This document shows positions 52,370-61,879 of a DNA stretch of 64,000 nucleotides, in pieces. The translations under genes and the position numbers were made by a program. Source of the stretch: Mesorhizobium sp. Lineage in GTDB: Bacteria > Pseudomonadota > Alphaproteobacteria > Rhizobiales > Rhizobiaceae. The stretch is taken from contig NZ_JAFKIC010000115.1 in assembly GCF_017306585.1 (NCBI RefSeq), positions 1-64,000 of the forward strand, given 5' to 3'. Numbering within the stretch: the stretch's first letter is position 1; every line of letters begins with the position of its first letter. The notes below the pieces were generated by a model. The model ran no database searches, was not told the DNA's origin, and worked only from the letters and a program-made list of their open reading frames with translations.

Positions 52370-53707
52370 TCAGTTGGTGGCCACCGCGTCGGCATCCGCG
52401 GCGGTGCGCAGCTTGATGCCTTTCTCCTTGGCATAGGCTTCGGCTGATTTCTCGATGATCGGCCGCAGCAGCGCCCAGTCCGGCGCGATCCAGTCGGAGA
52501 CGACGTTCCACTTCTTGCCGTCCCACTGCTGGAAGGTCACGTAACCCTCGCCTTCATGGTTGTCCCAGCTGACGTTGATGGAGTGGAACAGGTCCTTGGC
52601 GCCGAGCGCCTCGACCTTGGCCGGGTCGAGCTTGAGATGTTCGAAGCCCCAGCGCACCTCGTCACCGGTCAGCGTGCGATGGCCGAATTTCTCCTGCGCG
52701 ACGCGGATTGCCTCGACATTGAGGATGCCGTTGACGATACCGAGATTGTGGTAGACCGAGCCGATGCGCGCCTTGTCTTCCAGGTTGCCCTTGCCGGCGC
52801 CATAGACGGTCTTCACGATCTCCTGCACCACCGGATAGGTATTGCCCGAAGCCTGGGTGGTGATGGCGGTGTAGCCCTTGGCGGCATCGCCGGCGGGGAT
52901 GACGTCCTCTTCCGAGTTCGACCAGACATTGCCGACAATGTGGTCGACGGGATAGCCTACCTTGACCGCCGTCTTCAGGGCCACCGGGTTCATCACGCCC
53001 CAGCCGCGCAGGACCACGAAATCGGGCTTGGCACGGCGAATGGTCAGCCATTGCGACTGCTGCTCGTTGCCGGGGTGCGGCACCTCGATCTGCTGAACGG
53101 TGAAGCCGTATTTCTGCGCCAGCAGTTCATAGATCGGGATGGTTTCCTTGCCGTAGGGCGAGCCGTGATAGAGCACGACGATCTTCTTGCCCTTCAGCTT
53201 GTCGATGCCGCCTTCCTTGGAGGCGATGTAGTTCACGATGCCCGAGGTCTCGCTGTAGGGATTGAGCAGCAGCGGGAAGACATAGGGGAAGACGCGCCCG
53301 TCGGTGGAATCGGTCCGGCCATGATTGACCGTGATCAGCGGCACCTTGTCGACGGTGATGCGGTCGATCATGGCATAGGCGATGCCGACCGAGAGCGGGT
53401 TCCAGGCCGCGGCGCCGGCGCGGCTCTTCTGGCGCTCGTAGCATTCGACGCCGCGCTCGACCTCGTACTGGGTCTCGCATTCGTCCCAGGTCAGCTTGAC
53501 GCCGTTGACGCCGCCGTCACGGATGTTGATCAGGTTGAGATAGTCGATGAAGCCGCCGAAAAAGCCGGTGCCGCCGGCCGCATAGGGCCCGACGCGATAG
53601 CTCTGCAGCGGAAAATACTGTTCGTCGGCGTGGGCGGCCGGCAGGGCCACCGACACGATCATCGCCGCGGACAGCGCCGCCGCCTTGATTGTGCTCAGGA
53701 ACGTCAT
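52370..53707 (-). CDS. Branched-chain-type ABC transporter substrate-binding protein
   Basis: A 445-residue periplasmic protein with a signal peptide (MTFLSTIKAAALSAAMIVSV, cleavage after AAHA). The mature protein is of the Peripla_BP_6/LivK fold: WDECETQYEVERGVECYERQ, ITVNHGRTDSTDG and VLRGWGVMNPVALKTA. The long insert and the paired Cys in DECETQYEVERGVEC differ from LivK itself and are like binding proteins for non-amino-acid ligands. AGGAG lies 10 bases before the ATG at 53707. The location inside a sulfone-use operon suggests an organosulfur ligand. Confidence 0.85.
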   Translation of the reverse strand: MTFLSTIKAAALSAAMIVSVALPAAHADEQYFPLQSYRVGPYAAGGTGFFGGFIDYLNLINIRDGGVNGVKLTWDECETQYEVERGVECYERQKSRAGAAAWNPLSVGIAYAMIDRITVDKVPLITVNHGRTDSTDGRVFPYVFPLLLNPYSETSGIVNYIASKEGGIDKLKGKKIVVLYHGSPYGKETIPIYELLAQKYGFTVQQIEVPHPGNEQQSQWLTIRRAKPDFVVLRGWGVMNPVALKTAVKVGYPVDHIVGNVWSNSEEDVIPAGDAAKGYTAITTQASGNTYPVVQEIVKTVYGAGKGNLEDKARIGSVYHNLGIVNGILNVEAIRVAQEKFGHRTLTGDEVRWGFEHLKLDPAKVEALGAKDLFHSINVSWDNHEGEGYVTFQQWDGKKWNVVSDWIAPDWALLRPIIEKSAEAYAKEKGIKLRTAADADAVATN

Positions 53708-53784
53708 GGTCCGATTACTCCTGTTGGGCCGTCTTGGTCCGGCCTCTGGTTCATTCTCAGATGCGATTGCTTTCAGGATGCGGC

Positions 53785-54825
53785 TCAGGTCGATTGCCAG
53801 GCGAACAGGAGCCGTCTTCGGATCCTGTCCCACAGGGCCACCAGCCCGTCCGGTTCGAGGATCAGAAACAGGATGATGAGCGCGCCGAGCACGATGCGCT
53901 GGCTCATGTCGAGCACGCCCGAGTCGAAGACATCGCCGAGCAGGAAGCCGCCAAGGCGAGACAAAGCGAGGGGAAACACAACGATGAGGGCCGCGCCGAA
54001 GAAGGCGCCGCGGATCGAGGCCAGGCCACCGATGATGATGATGAACAGGATCTGGAACGAGCGGTCGAGGTCGAAACCGTCCGGCTCGACGGTCCTGAGA
54101 TAGGCGAAAGCCCAGATGACGCCGGCGACACCGATGATGAAGGAGGAGATAGCGAAGGCGAGCAGCTTGGTCTTGAGCACCGGTATGCCGATGATGCGGG
54201 CGGCGGTTTCATTGTCGCGGATAGCGATGAAGTTGCGCCCGGTCTGCGAGGAGACCAGCCGGTGGGCCAGGAAGGTGAGGACGGCAACGATGGTCAGCGC
54301 GAAGAGATAGCGGCCGACAGCGCCATCCAGCGCAAGGCCGCCGATCGACAGCCTGGGGGCGTCGATGACGCCCGAGGCCGAGTTGTTGGAGAACCAGCTG
54401 AACTTGGTGAGCGCCCATTGCACGAAGAACTGCGCGGCAAGGGTCGAGACGGCGAGATAGAAGCCCCGCAGCCGCAGGCTCGGCAGGCCGAAGACGATGC
54501 CGATCGCGGCCGCGACGAGGCCGGCCAGGACGATGCTGCCGATCAGCGGCAGGCCGTCGATCCTCAAGTTGAAATTATAGGCGGCAAAGGCGCCCGCCGC
54601 CATGAAGGCGGCGCTGCCCAGCGAGACCTGACCGGCATAGCCGGTGAGGATGTTCAAGCCGACGCCGGCAAGCCCGAGCGCCAGGAACGGCAGCAGGATG
54701 GCCTCGAACAGATAGCTGGAGCCGACGAGCGGCACGACGCCATAGGCGAAGGCAAGCAGCAGCACGGGCGCGACCCATTTCGGCAGCACCGGCGCGGAGG
54801 AGAATTCGGCTGGGATCGCGGCCAT
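53785..54825 (-). CDS. livM: Branched-chain-type ABC transporter permease (LivM)
   Basis: A 346-residue membrane protein with about ten spans. The LivM pattern is LNILTGYAGQVSLGSAAFMAAGAFA and, later, the IRDNETAARIIGIPVLKTKLLAF cytoplasmic loop that contacts the ATPase. It starts 3 bp after the livH stop. With LivH it forms the channel. Confidence 0.87.
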   Translation of the reverse strand: MAAIPAEFSSAPVLPKWVAPVLLLAFAYGVVPLVGSSYLFEAILLPFLALGLAGVGLNILTGYAGQVSLGSAAFMAAGAFAAYNFNLRIDGLPLIGSIVLAGLVAAAIGIVFGLPSLRLRGFYLAVSTLAAQFFVQWALTKFSWFSNNSASGVIDAPRLSIGGLALDGAVGRYLFALTIVAVLTFLAHRLVSSQTGRNFIAIRDNETAARIIGIPVLKTKLLAFAISSFIIGVAGVIWAFAYLRTVEPDGFDLDRSFQILFIIIIGGLASIRGAFFGAALIVVFPLALSRLGGFLLGDVFDSGVLDMSQRIVLGALIILFLILEPDGLVALWDRIRRRLLFAWQST

Positions 54826-54828
54826 GGC

Positions 54829-55728
54829 TCAGACCCTCTCCACGAGCTTCTGGCCGAACAGGCCGGAGGGGCGGACGAGCAGGAAGACCAGCGCGACGAC
54901 ATAGGCGAACCAGCTCTCGATACCGCCGCCGAAATAGTCGCCGATATAGACCTCGGCCAGCTTCTCGCTTGCACCGATCAACAGGCCGCCGACAATGGCG
55001 CCAAGGATGGAATCGAAGCCGCCGAGCACCAGCACCGGCAGCGCCTTGAGCACCACGAGGGAGAGCGAGAACTGCACGCCAAGACGCGCGCCCCACAGCA
55101 GGCCCGCGACCAGCGCGACGAGACCGGCGGCGGCCCAGACGGTTGCCCAGATCAGCGGCAGCCGGAGCCCCACCGCAAGCGCCGCGAACTGATCGTCGGC
55201 GACGGCGCGGAAGGCAAGGCCGATGCGGGTGTAGCGGAAGAAGAGCGATAGGAGGACAACCATGCCGGCCGCCACCAGCGCCGCGAAAATGTCGAACTGG
55301 CTGATCAGCACGCCGCCGACTTCGAGCGGCACATCCTCGATGCCGAGGTCGAGACCATGGACCTGCGTGCCCCAGATCAATTGCGCCGCGCCCTCGATGA
55401 TGTAGGAGAGGCCAAGCGTTGCCATGAACAAGGTGATGGGCGGCTTGTTGGTGAGCGGCCGCAGCACGGTGCGCTCGATGGCGATGCCGATGACCACCAT
55501 GATGGCGAAGGTGGCCGCGAGCGCCAATGCGAACGGCACGCCGCGCTCGACGAGGCTGACGAAGGTGAGCGCGGCGAACAGCAGCAGCGCGCCCTGCGCG
55601 AAATTGAGCACGCCCGAGGTCTTGTAGATCAGCACGAAGCCTATCGCGACAAGCGAGTACATGACGCCGGAGAGCAGGCCGCCGACAAGCACCTCGATGA
55701 AGAACTGGTAGTCGAAATCGGCGATCAT
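54829..55728 (-). CDS. livH: Branched-chain-type ABC transporter permease (LivH)
   Basis: A 299-residue membrane protein. The N-terminal EVLVGGLLSGVMYSLVAIGF and the GVLNFAQGALLLFAALTFV segment are diagnostic of LivH. The start ATG overlaps the livG stop by 4 bases (ATGA). Confidence 0.87.
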   Translation of the reverse strand: MIADFDYQFFIEVLVGGLLSGVMYSLVAIGFVLIYKTSGVLNFAQGALLLFAALTFVSLVERGVPFALALAATFAIMVVIGIAIERTVLRPLTNKPPITLFMATLGLSYIIEGAAQLIWGTQVHGLDLGIEDVPLEVGGVLISQFDIFAALVAAGMVVLLSLFFRYTRIGLAFRAVADDQFAALAVGLRLPLIWATVWAAAGLVALVAGLLWGARLGVQFSLSLVVLKALPVLVLGGFDSILGAIVGGLLIGASEKLAEVYIGDYFGGGIESWFAYVVALVFLLVRPSGLFGQKLVERV

Positions 55729-56657
55729 ATGCCTGCCCCGTCCTCATTGTCGGAGGCGACGCCGAGATAGGCATCGATGACGCGCGGGTCGTTGCGGACT
55801 TCGTCCGGCGTGGCGTCGGCGATCTTGCGGCCGTAGTCGAGGACGGCGATGCGGTCGGACAGGCCCATGACGACACCGACATCGTGCTCGATCAGCACGA
55901 CGGTGGTTGCGAAGCGGTCGCGCGCGGCGCGCACGAAAGATGCCATCTCTGTCTTTTCGCTCGCCGTCATGCCGGCCATCGGTTCGTCGAGCAGAAGCAG
56001 GCGTGGCTCTGCGACCAAGGCGCGGGCGAGTTCGACGCGCTTCTGCAGCCCGTAAGGCAAGGTGCCGGCAAGCCGGTCGCGGACGGCGGCGAGATCGAGG
56101 AAGTCGAGTATCTGATCGGCGCGGTTCAAGGAGTCGCGCCGCTCCTCCCGCGAACGACCGATGCCGAGCACCTGGCCGGCAAAGTTGGAACGAACCTTGT
56201 AAGCGAGGCCGGCAGCGACATTGTCGAGGACGCTGAGACCCTTGAACAGCGCGAGGTTCTGGAAGGTCCTGGCGACGCCGAGATGCGCCAGGCGTTGCGT
56301 CGGCACCTGGGCGTAGCTGGCGCCGTGGAGACCGATACGGCCACGATCCGGGCGGTAGACGCCGCTGATGACATTGATCAGCGAGCTCTTGCCGGCGCCG
56401 TTCGGCCCGATGATGGCACGGATTTCACCCTGGCGAACCGACAGGTCGATGTCGGCGAGCGCGACGACGCCGCCGAAGGACAGGCCGATGCCCTGGAGCG
56501 ACAGCAACGGAGCGGAAGCGACGATCGGTTCCGCCGACACGCCGCGGTCTTCGGGCTGCCCGCCGGACAGCTGGCTTGCCGGCAGGCCGCGCGCGAGAAC
56601 CTCCGGTGCGTAGACCGAGGCTTCCACCACTCCCAAGGCATAACTGGGCAACGGCAT
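55725..56657 (-). CDS. livG: Branched-chain-type ABC transporter ATP-binding protein (LivG)
   Basis: A protein of about 310 residues with a 50-residue N-terminal extension before the ATPase core (LLSLQGIGLSFGGVVALADI). Walker A is IGPNGAGKSS, the LivG-type signature is LPYGLQKRVELARAL and Walker B LLLLDEPMAGM. Three ATGs (56666, 56663, 56657) are possible; the last has GAGG 9 bases upstream. The gene follows sfnG by 121 bp and is coupled to livH. The N-terminal extension is unusual and has no clear function. Confidence 0.84.
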   Translation of the reverse strand: MPLPSYALGVVEASVYAPEVLARGLPASQLSGGQPEDRGVSAEPIVASAPLLSLQGIGLSFGGVVALADIDLSVRQGEIRAIIGPNGAGKSSLINVISGVYRPDRGRIGLHGASYAQVPTQRLAHLGVARTFQNLALFKGLSVLDNVAAGLAYKVRSNFAGQVLGIGRSREERRDSLNRADQILDFLDLAAVRDRLAGTLPYGLQKRVELARALVAEPRLLLLDEPMAGMTASEKTEMASFVRAARDRFATTVVLIEHDVGVVMGLSDRIAVLDYGRKIADATPDEVRNDPRVIDAYLGVASDNEDGAGI

Positions 56658-56778
56658 TTCCATCATCCTCGACCGCGCCGGCAGGCGCGCAAAGCCCCAT
56701 CGCCGCCCGAGGAACCGGGCGTCGGCCATGTGTTGATGCGCTGGCCGGACTTCTGTCCGGCCAGTTGGTCCAAGTGGG

Positions 56779-57879
56779 CTATTCCGCCGCCAGCGATGCT
56801 GCCTGATCGGCGCCTTCCAGCTCGCGAACGAGCGGAATGACATGCTTGCCGAAATACTCGACCTCTTCCTGGAAATGCAGGAAGCCGAGCAGGATGAGAT
56901 CGGCGCCCGCGCGCTTCAGATCGACGATGCGCTCGGCAACCTGTCTCGGCGTGCCGATCAGGTTCGAGCGGAAGCCGTCATTGTATTGGACGAGATCGTC
57001 GAAGGAGGACTTCGCCCAGTTTCCTTCGCCCTCTGGCGAAGCCTTGCCGGCATTCTTGACTTCATGGCCGAAGGCGTTGACCGCTTCGGGATTGGCCTTG
57101 GCGATGATTTCGGCCAGCACCACCTTGGCCTCTTCCTCGGTCTCGCGAACGATGGCGAAGGCGTTGACGCCGATCTTGACGGAATGGTTGTTGGCCTTGG
57201 CCTTGCCCCTGATGTCGTCCACCTGTTTGGCGATCTCGGCCGGCGTGTTGCCGTTGGTGAAATACCAGTCCGAAACGCGCGATGCCATGTCGCGCGCGGC
57301 GCGCGACGAGCCACCCTGGAAGATTTCGGGCACCTGCGGCGGCTTCGGCTTCAGCGAATATTCGTTGAAGCGGTAGAAATCGCCGCGGAAGGTGAAGCTG
57401 TCCTGCGTCCAGATTCCGCGCAGCGACCGGATGAACTCTTCCGAGCGGCGATAGCGCTCGTCATGATCGAGCCAATGCTCGCCGATGGCGTGGAATTCGC
57501 CACGGAACCAGCCGGAGACGAGGTTGATGGCGACGCGGCCATTGGTGAGATAGCTGATGGTGGCAAGCTGCTTGGCCGCCAGCGCGGGATTCCACGGGCC
57601 GGGCAGGATCGCCGCGATCACCTTCAGCGTCGTGGTGGCGGCCAGCAGGTCGTGGCTGAACGCCACCGATTCATGCTGCTCGTCGGCGCCATAGCCGGCG
57701 GTGAAGCGGATCTGGCTCAGCGCATAGTCGAAACCGGCCTTCTCGGCGATCTGCGCCAGCTTGCGATTGTACTCGGCCGAATGGCTGGTGCGCTGCTCGA
57801 TGTTGGAGATCACCAGGCCGCCCGAAACATTGGGCACCCAGTAGGCGAACTTGACCGCGTCGGTTCCTGCGTGTGCCAT
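56779..57879 (-). CDS. sfnG: Dimethyl sulfone monooxygenase SfnG (FMNH2-dependent, luciferase-like)
   Basis: A 366-residue luciferase-fold monooxygenase. The opening KFAYWVPNVSGGLVISNIEQ is characteristic of SfnG, followed by LATISYLTNGRVAINLVSGW and EIFQGGSSRAARDMASR. SfnG converts dimethyl sulfone to methanesulfinate with FMNH2 supplied by a reductase such as MsuE. GGAGAG lies 5 bases before the ATG. It heads the run sfnG-livGHM-binding protein-livF-sfnB-msuE. Confidence 0.9.
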   Translation of the reverse strand: MAHAGTDAVKFAYWVPNVSGGLVISNIEQRTSHSAEYNRKLAQIAEKAGFDYALSQIRFTAGYGADEQHESVAFSHDLLAATTTLKVIAAILPGPWNPALAAKQLATISYLTNGRVAINLVSGWFRGEFHAIGEHWLDHDERYRRSEEFIRSLRGIWTQDSFTFRGDFYRFNEYSLKPKPPQVPEIFQGGSSRAARDMASRVSDWYFTNGNTPAEIAKQVDDIRGKAKANNHSVKIGVNAFAIVRETEEEAKVVLAEIIAKANPEAVNAFGHEVKNAGKASPEGEGNWAKSSFDDLVQYNDGFRSNLIGTPRQVAERIVDLKRAGADLILLGFLHFQEEVEYFGKHVIPLVRELEGADQAASLAAE

Positions 57880-57941
57880 GAATTCTCTCCCATTCAGGCC
57901 GTGTCGTTGATCGGTCCGGCGGTGCCGGATTTCGCCATTAT

Positions 57942-57969
57942 TTATTATGTCTACTGATTATATATACAA
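57942..57969 (-). promoter_or_regulatory. Candidate sigma-70 promoter of the sfnG operon
   Basis: On the minus strand TTGTAT and TAATAA are separated by 16 bases in an A/T-rich island, 63 bp upstream of the sfnG start. The strong local A/T content in a GC-rich genome supports a promoter. Sulfur-starvation regulators of the CysB type may bind here, but no clear site is seen. Confidence 0.4.
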
Positions 57970-58044
57970 AGTAGGATTTTCCGTTTTTGGCGCCTGGTTG
58001 GGACGGAAATACCAATTTTGGCCGGCTGGGCCGGCTTCCGCTTG

Positions 58045-59490
58045 TCAGTGCGCGGCCGCGACATCGCCGGCAGCGGCGCCGACCGAAGGGCGGGTGACAA
58101 GCAGCTTTGCGATCCCGGACGCGACCGCCTGGGCATGGCGCGCGACCTCCGGCAGGCCCATGAGTTCGCCAAAGGTGCCTCGCGCCAGCGGACCGGCGAC
58201 GAAAAGCCCGGCGACAGCCGCGCCATCCCGGCCAAGCGCCTGGCTGTCGAGACTGGTCGCGATGCCAAGACCGTATGCGTCCGGCCTGATGAGGCCAGCC
58301 TCGGCCAACGAGCACAGCGCCGGATTGGACCGGAGCGCCTGGCCATGGGCCGGGCCTGTGGTGTTGATGACGGCGTCGAAGCGCGCGGTCTCGATCCGCG
58401 TCTGGCCGCGCCGCTGGAAGCTGACCGCGAGGCTGTCGCCCTCATCGTTCGACGCGACAAGCCTGGCGGCGATGGTGTCGAATGTGCCCCCGGCCTGGCG
58501 GCGGTCGAGCACATCTGCGACCTGCGGCGCGATCCTGAAGCGATGCACGTCCCAGAACACACGCAATTGCCGCACCAGTCTCGCCCGCTCATCCGGCGCG
58601 AGCGCACCCCACAGCACCGGCCCTTGCAGGCGCAACTGGTCGAAGACCGACTGCCAGTTGACACCGGCATCGCGCGCCTTGGCGAGTGTGGCGCGGATGT
58701 TCATCAGCAGCCCGAGCGCCGTCGTCGCGGGCGCCGAGGCGAAATCGCCGAAGGGATCGCCCCTGACGTCAGGATGGCCGCGCGAGCGCAACCCGCGCCG
58801 CGACAACGCGAGGATACGACCGCGATGGCCACGGCGGTCGAGTTCGGCGACCATGTCGGCCGAGGTCAGGCCGGAGCCGACGATCAGCACCGATGCATCG
58901 GGCCTGATGCCGGCAAGCACCGAAGGCGCATAGGGGTCGGCAATGAAACCCGGCGCTTCCGTCAATGAGGCGAGTGCCGTCGGGATCGCCGGCGCAGGGT
59001 GCGTCGCGGCGAGGGCGACGAGGTCGGCGGTAACAGACCCGGCGGAGGTCTGCACGGTCCAGCCCATACCCCTTCGCACGATCCGCGTGGCCTGGCCCTG
59101 GACGTGGCGGACAGCGCCGGTCTCGATAAGGGGCGCCAGATGCTCGGCGACATAGCGGCCGAAGACGCGACGGCGCGGAAACACATCGCCGTTCTTCCAG
59201 AGCGCATCGGCGTCGCAGTCAAGCTCGCCGCTGCCGGCCAGCCAGCGCGCGAAATGCTGCGCTTCGTCCGGAACCATGCTCATCCTGACGGCGGGCACGT
59301 TGACCCTGTGCGAGGGCTCTTCGCTGGAATAGGCGAGCCCGCCGCCGAGCGCGGGGCGCGGCTCGATCACCGTGATCGACAGGCGTTCCGGCCGATATGC
59401 CCGCGCCAGATGCCAGGCCACGGCGGCACCGGAAAAGCCGCCGCCGATGATGGCGACGCCGAGCCGGCGGGCCGGAGGGAGCGCGTTCAC
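58045..59490 (-). CDS. FAD/NAD(P)-binding oxidoreductase
   Basis: A 481-residue flavoprotein with an N-terminal FAD motif ([17 protein letters not shown], about 12-28) and a second Rossmann motif ([21 protein letters not shown]) near residue 200. The [17 protein letters not shown] and [13 protein letters not shown] segments place it in the FAD-NAD(P)-binding (NAD_binding_9-like) group, close to HcaF/HpaB-type accessory proteins. Its start overlaps the ssuD-like stop by 4 bases, so the two are made together. It could supply reducing power or act on a sulfonate product. The true reaction is unknown. Confidence 0.75.
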   Translation of the reverse strand: MNALPPARRLGVAIIGGGFSGAAVAWHLARAYRPERLSITVIEPRPALGGGLAYSSEEPSHRVNVPAVRMSMVPDEAQHFARWLAGSGELDCDADALWKNGDVFPRRRVFGRYVAEHLAPLIETGAVRHVQGQATRIVRRGMGWTVQTSAGSVTADLVALAATHPAPAIPTALASLTEAPGFIADPYAPSVLAGIRPDASVLIVGSGLTSADMVAELDRRGHRGRILALSRRGLRSRGHPDVRGDPFGDFASAPATTALGLLMNIRATLAKARDAGVNWQSVFDQLRLQGPVLWGALAPDERARLVRQLRVFWDVHRFRIAPQVADVLDRRQAGGTFDTIAARLVASNDEGDSLAVSFQRRGQTRIETARFDAVINTTGPAHGQALRSNPALCSLAEAGLIRPDAYGLGIATSLDSQALGRDGAAVAGLFVAGPLARGTFGELMGLPEVARHAQAVASGIAKLLVTRPSVGAAAGDVAAAH

Positions 59491-60674
59491 GAGGCGCTGG
59501 CGAGCGACTTCGGCCCCAGTGATTTGGGCCGGTGATCGCCGGCAATGGTCTCGCCGAACGGTCCGGTGTTGACGGATGAGCCCGCCGATTTGACCGGATG
59601 GTCGGTCGGCAGTTTCGGCAGCACCAGTTCGCCGAAGCGGTAGGCTTCCTCCAGATGCGGGTAGCCGGACAGGATGAAGGTGTCGATGCCGAGGCGGCGA
59701 TATTCGTCGATGCGCTCGGCAATCGTGTCGGGGTCGCCGACGAGCGCGGTTCCGGCGCCACCGCGCACCAGGCCGACGCCTGCCCAGAGATTGGGCGCGA
59801 TCTCGAGCTTGTCGCGGCTGCCCCCATGCAGCGCGCTCATCCGCGCCTGGCCGACCGAATCCATGCGGGAAAACACCTTCTGCGCCGAAGCAATGGTGGC
59901 GTCGTCCAGCCGGCTGATCAGGCTGTCGGCGGCGGCCCAGGCCTGTTCGGTGGTTTCGCGGGCGATGACATGCAGGCGAATGCCGAAGGAGAGTTTGCGG
60001 CCGGCCTTCTCAGCCAGTTCGCGCACGGCGTCCAGCTTGCGTTCGACATCGGCCGGCGGTTCGCCCCAGGTCAGGTATTTGTCGATTTCCTGTGCCGCCA
60101 CCTGCGATCCGGCATCCGAGGAGCCGCCGAAATAGAGCGGCGGATAGGGCGCCTGCACCGGCGGAAACAGCAGCCTGCCATCCTCGATCTGGAAATGCTT
60201 GCCATGGTGCTCGACCGTCTCGCCGCTCAGCACGCGCTTGTAGATCCGCAGGAATTCCTGCGTCACCTCGTAGCGCTCGGCATGCGACAGGAAGATGCCG
60301 TCGCCCTTGTTCTCCAACGGATCGCCGCCGGTAACGACGTTGATCAGCAGACGACCGTTGGAGATGCGGTCCAGCGTGGCGGTCATGCGCGCCGCGAGCG
60401 TCGGCGACTGCAGGCCGGGCCGCACGGCGACGAGGAACCGCAGCCGTTCGGTCAGTGGCGCCAGCGCCGAGGCGATCACCCAGGAATCCTCGCAGGCCCG
60501 GCCGGTGGGCAGCAGCACGCCGTAATAGCCCAGCGTGTCGGCGGCCTTCGCCACCTGAGTGAGATAGGGCAGGTCGACGGCCCTGCCGCCTTCCGTCGTG
60601 CCGAGATAGCGGCTGTCGCCATGCGTCGGCAGAAACCAGAGAACCTTGATGCGGTCGGGAACGTCGCGGCTCAT
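59487..60674 (-). CDS. ssuD: FMNH2-dependent alkanesulfonate monooxygenase-like protein
   Basis: A 395-residue luciferase-fold enzyme closely resembling SsuD (381 residues in E. coli). Key blocks are [65 protein letters not shown] and [19 protein letters not shown]. The ATG at 60674 has GGGAGG 6 bases upstream. It releases sulfite from alkanesulfonates with FMNH2. The gene overlaps the next by 4 bases. Other sulfonate genes (ssuABC) are absent, consistent with the Liv-type importer serving the cluster. Confidence 0.86.
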   Translation of the reverse strand: MSRDVPDRIKVLWFLPTHGDSRYLGTTEGGRAVDLPYLTQVAKAADTLGYYGVLLPTGRACEDSWVIASALAPLTERLRFLVAVRPGLQSPTLAARMTATLDRISNGRLLINVVTGGDPLENKGDGIFLSHAERYEVTQEFLRIYKRVLSGETVEHHGKHFQIEDGRLLFPPVQAPYPPLYFGGSSDAGSQVAAQEIDKYLTWGEPPADVERKLDAVRELAEKAGRKLSFGIRLHVIARETTEQAWAAADSLISRLDDATIASAQKVFSRMDSVGQARMSALHGGSRDKLEIAPNLWAGVGLVRGGAGTALVGDPDTIAERIDEYRRLGIDTFILSGYPHLEEAYRFGELVLPKLPTDHPVKSAGSSVNTGPFGETIAGDHRPKSLGPKSLASAS

Positions 60675-60795
60675 GCGCGGCCTCCCACAGTGCGGCCATG
60701 GCCTTGGAGACGGCCTGATCCGGCTGGGAGCCGCGTTGGGTAGAGCGTGATCATCGCGCATTCCTGGAGAAAGAAACAGGTCGCGCGAGATTTGC

Positions 60796-60830
60796 TTATT
60801 CTATAAATTCTGTAGAGTTAGTTTATTCTA
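60796..60830. promoter_or_regulatory. A/T-rich direct repeats upstream of the ssuD-like gene
   Basis: TTATTCTA occurs twice (60796-60803 and 60823-60830) 27 bp apart in an A/T-rich stretch. On the minus strand they read TAGAATAA and lie about 125-155 bp upstream of the gene. They may be regulator contacts of a sulfur-starvation promoter. Confidence 0.3.
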
Positions 60831-60889
60831 AATCCGACGCCGTGATTGGAAATTCTTCACTGCCTGTCGTGACGATGTGCAGGCAGAGA

Positions 60890-60919
60890 GGCCGGCCCGG
60901 CTGAGCCGCCGGGCCGGCC
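60890..60919 (-). terminator. Strong GC hairpin after the sugar ABC transporter operon
   Basis: GGCCGGCCCGGC and GCCGGGCCGGCC are perfect 12-bp arms with a 6-base loop, starting 6 bases past the binding-protein stop. A smaller TGCCTG/CAGGCA stem follows at 60861-60885. There is no T-tract. Confidence 0.6.
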
Positions 60920-60925
60920 AACGGA

Positions 60926-61879
60926 TCAGAACGCCGGCTCGACCGAGTTGACGTTGTCCTTGGTGACGACGGTCAGCGGGATCGGCAGCCGGTCCTTGAC
61001 CTCCTTGCCGTCGATGATCTCGGCCATGGTGTTGATGGCCAGGCGGCCATCCTCGACGGGCGACTGCACGATGGTCGAGTACATCTCGTTGGTGCGGATC
61101 GATTCGAACGCGTCCTTCTGGCCGTTGATGCCGACGATCGGCGGCGCCGCCTTGGAGGGGTTGGCTTCCTTCCAGGCATCGATGAAGCCGCGCGCCATGG
61201 TGTCGTCATTGGCATAGACGCCGCTGATCTGGTCGCCGAAGCGGGTGATCAGGTCGCGGCTGACGACCAGCGCCTTCTGCTGGTCGAAATCGGCGTTGAC
61301 AGTGTCCAGCACCTTGATGTCGGCGTTGGTTTCCTTCAGGCGATCGGTGAAGCCAGTGACGCGGCCGATGGTGGTGCCATTGCCGGCCTGGCCGGCGATG
61401 ATAACGACGGAACCCTTGCCGCCCAGCGCCTTGCTGAGCGAATCCGCCGCCAGCTTGCCTTCTTCGTAGACGTCGGGCCCGGTGAAGGACTTGATGTACG
61501 GCTTGGCGTCGTCGCTCATCGGCGAGTTGATGAGGATCGCCGGAATGTTGGCCTGCTGCGCGCGGGCGAGGCCCGGTATGTAGGCCTGTGGGTCGAGCGG
61601 CCACAGGATGATGCCATCGACCTTGCGGGCCACGCAGGTGTTGAGCTGCTCGGTGCCCTTCTGCACGTCGAAGTCCTGGCTGAGGCTGAGGATCTCGACG
61701 CCGAGTTCCTTGGCGCGGGCCTCAAGCGCCTTGTTGGCGGGCGTCGCATAGGCATGCGAATCCGCCGCCGTCACGTAGCAGACCGTCTTGGCGCTTGCCC
61801 AGCCCGTCGATGCCAGCAGCGCCACGGCGGCGAGCTGGATCATGGTTTTCTTGCCAATCATATCTTTCCTCCCAATCAT
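60926..61879 (-). CDS. Ribose-type sugar ABC transporter substrate-binding protein
   Basis: A 317-residue periplasmic protein of the Peripla_BP_4 family (RbsB-like). The signal peptide is MIGKKTMIQLAAVALLASTG with cleavage after WASA. VDGIILWPLDPQAYIPGL, PYIKSFTGPDVYEEGKLAAD and ANDDTMARGFIDAWKEA are typical. The ATG at 61879 overlaps the permease stop (ATGA) and has GGAG upstream; the ATG at 61861 also has GGAGG and gives a neater signal peptide. The sugar is not evident. Confidence 0.85.
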   Translation of the reverse strand: MIGRKDMIGKKTMIQLAAVALLASTGWASAKTVCYVTAADSHAYATPANKALEARAKELGVEILSLSQDFDVQKGTEQLNTCVARKVDGIILWPLDPQAYIPGLARAQQANIPAILINSPMSDDAKPYIKSFTGPDVYEEGKLAADSLSKALGGKGSVVIIAGQAGNGTTIGRVTGFTDRLKETNADIKVLDTVNADFDQQKALVVSRDLITRFGDQISGVYANDDTMARGFIDAWKEANPSKAAPPIVGINGQKDAFESIRTNEMYSTIVQSPVEDGRLAINTMAEIIDGKEVKDRLPIPLTVVTKDNVNSVEPAF

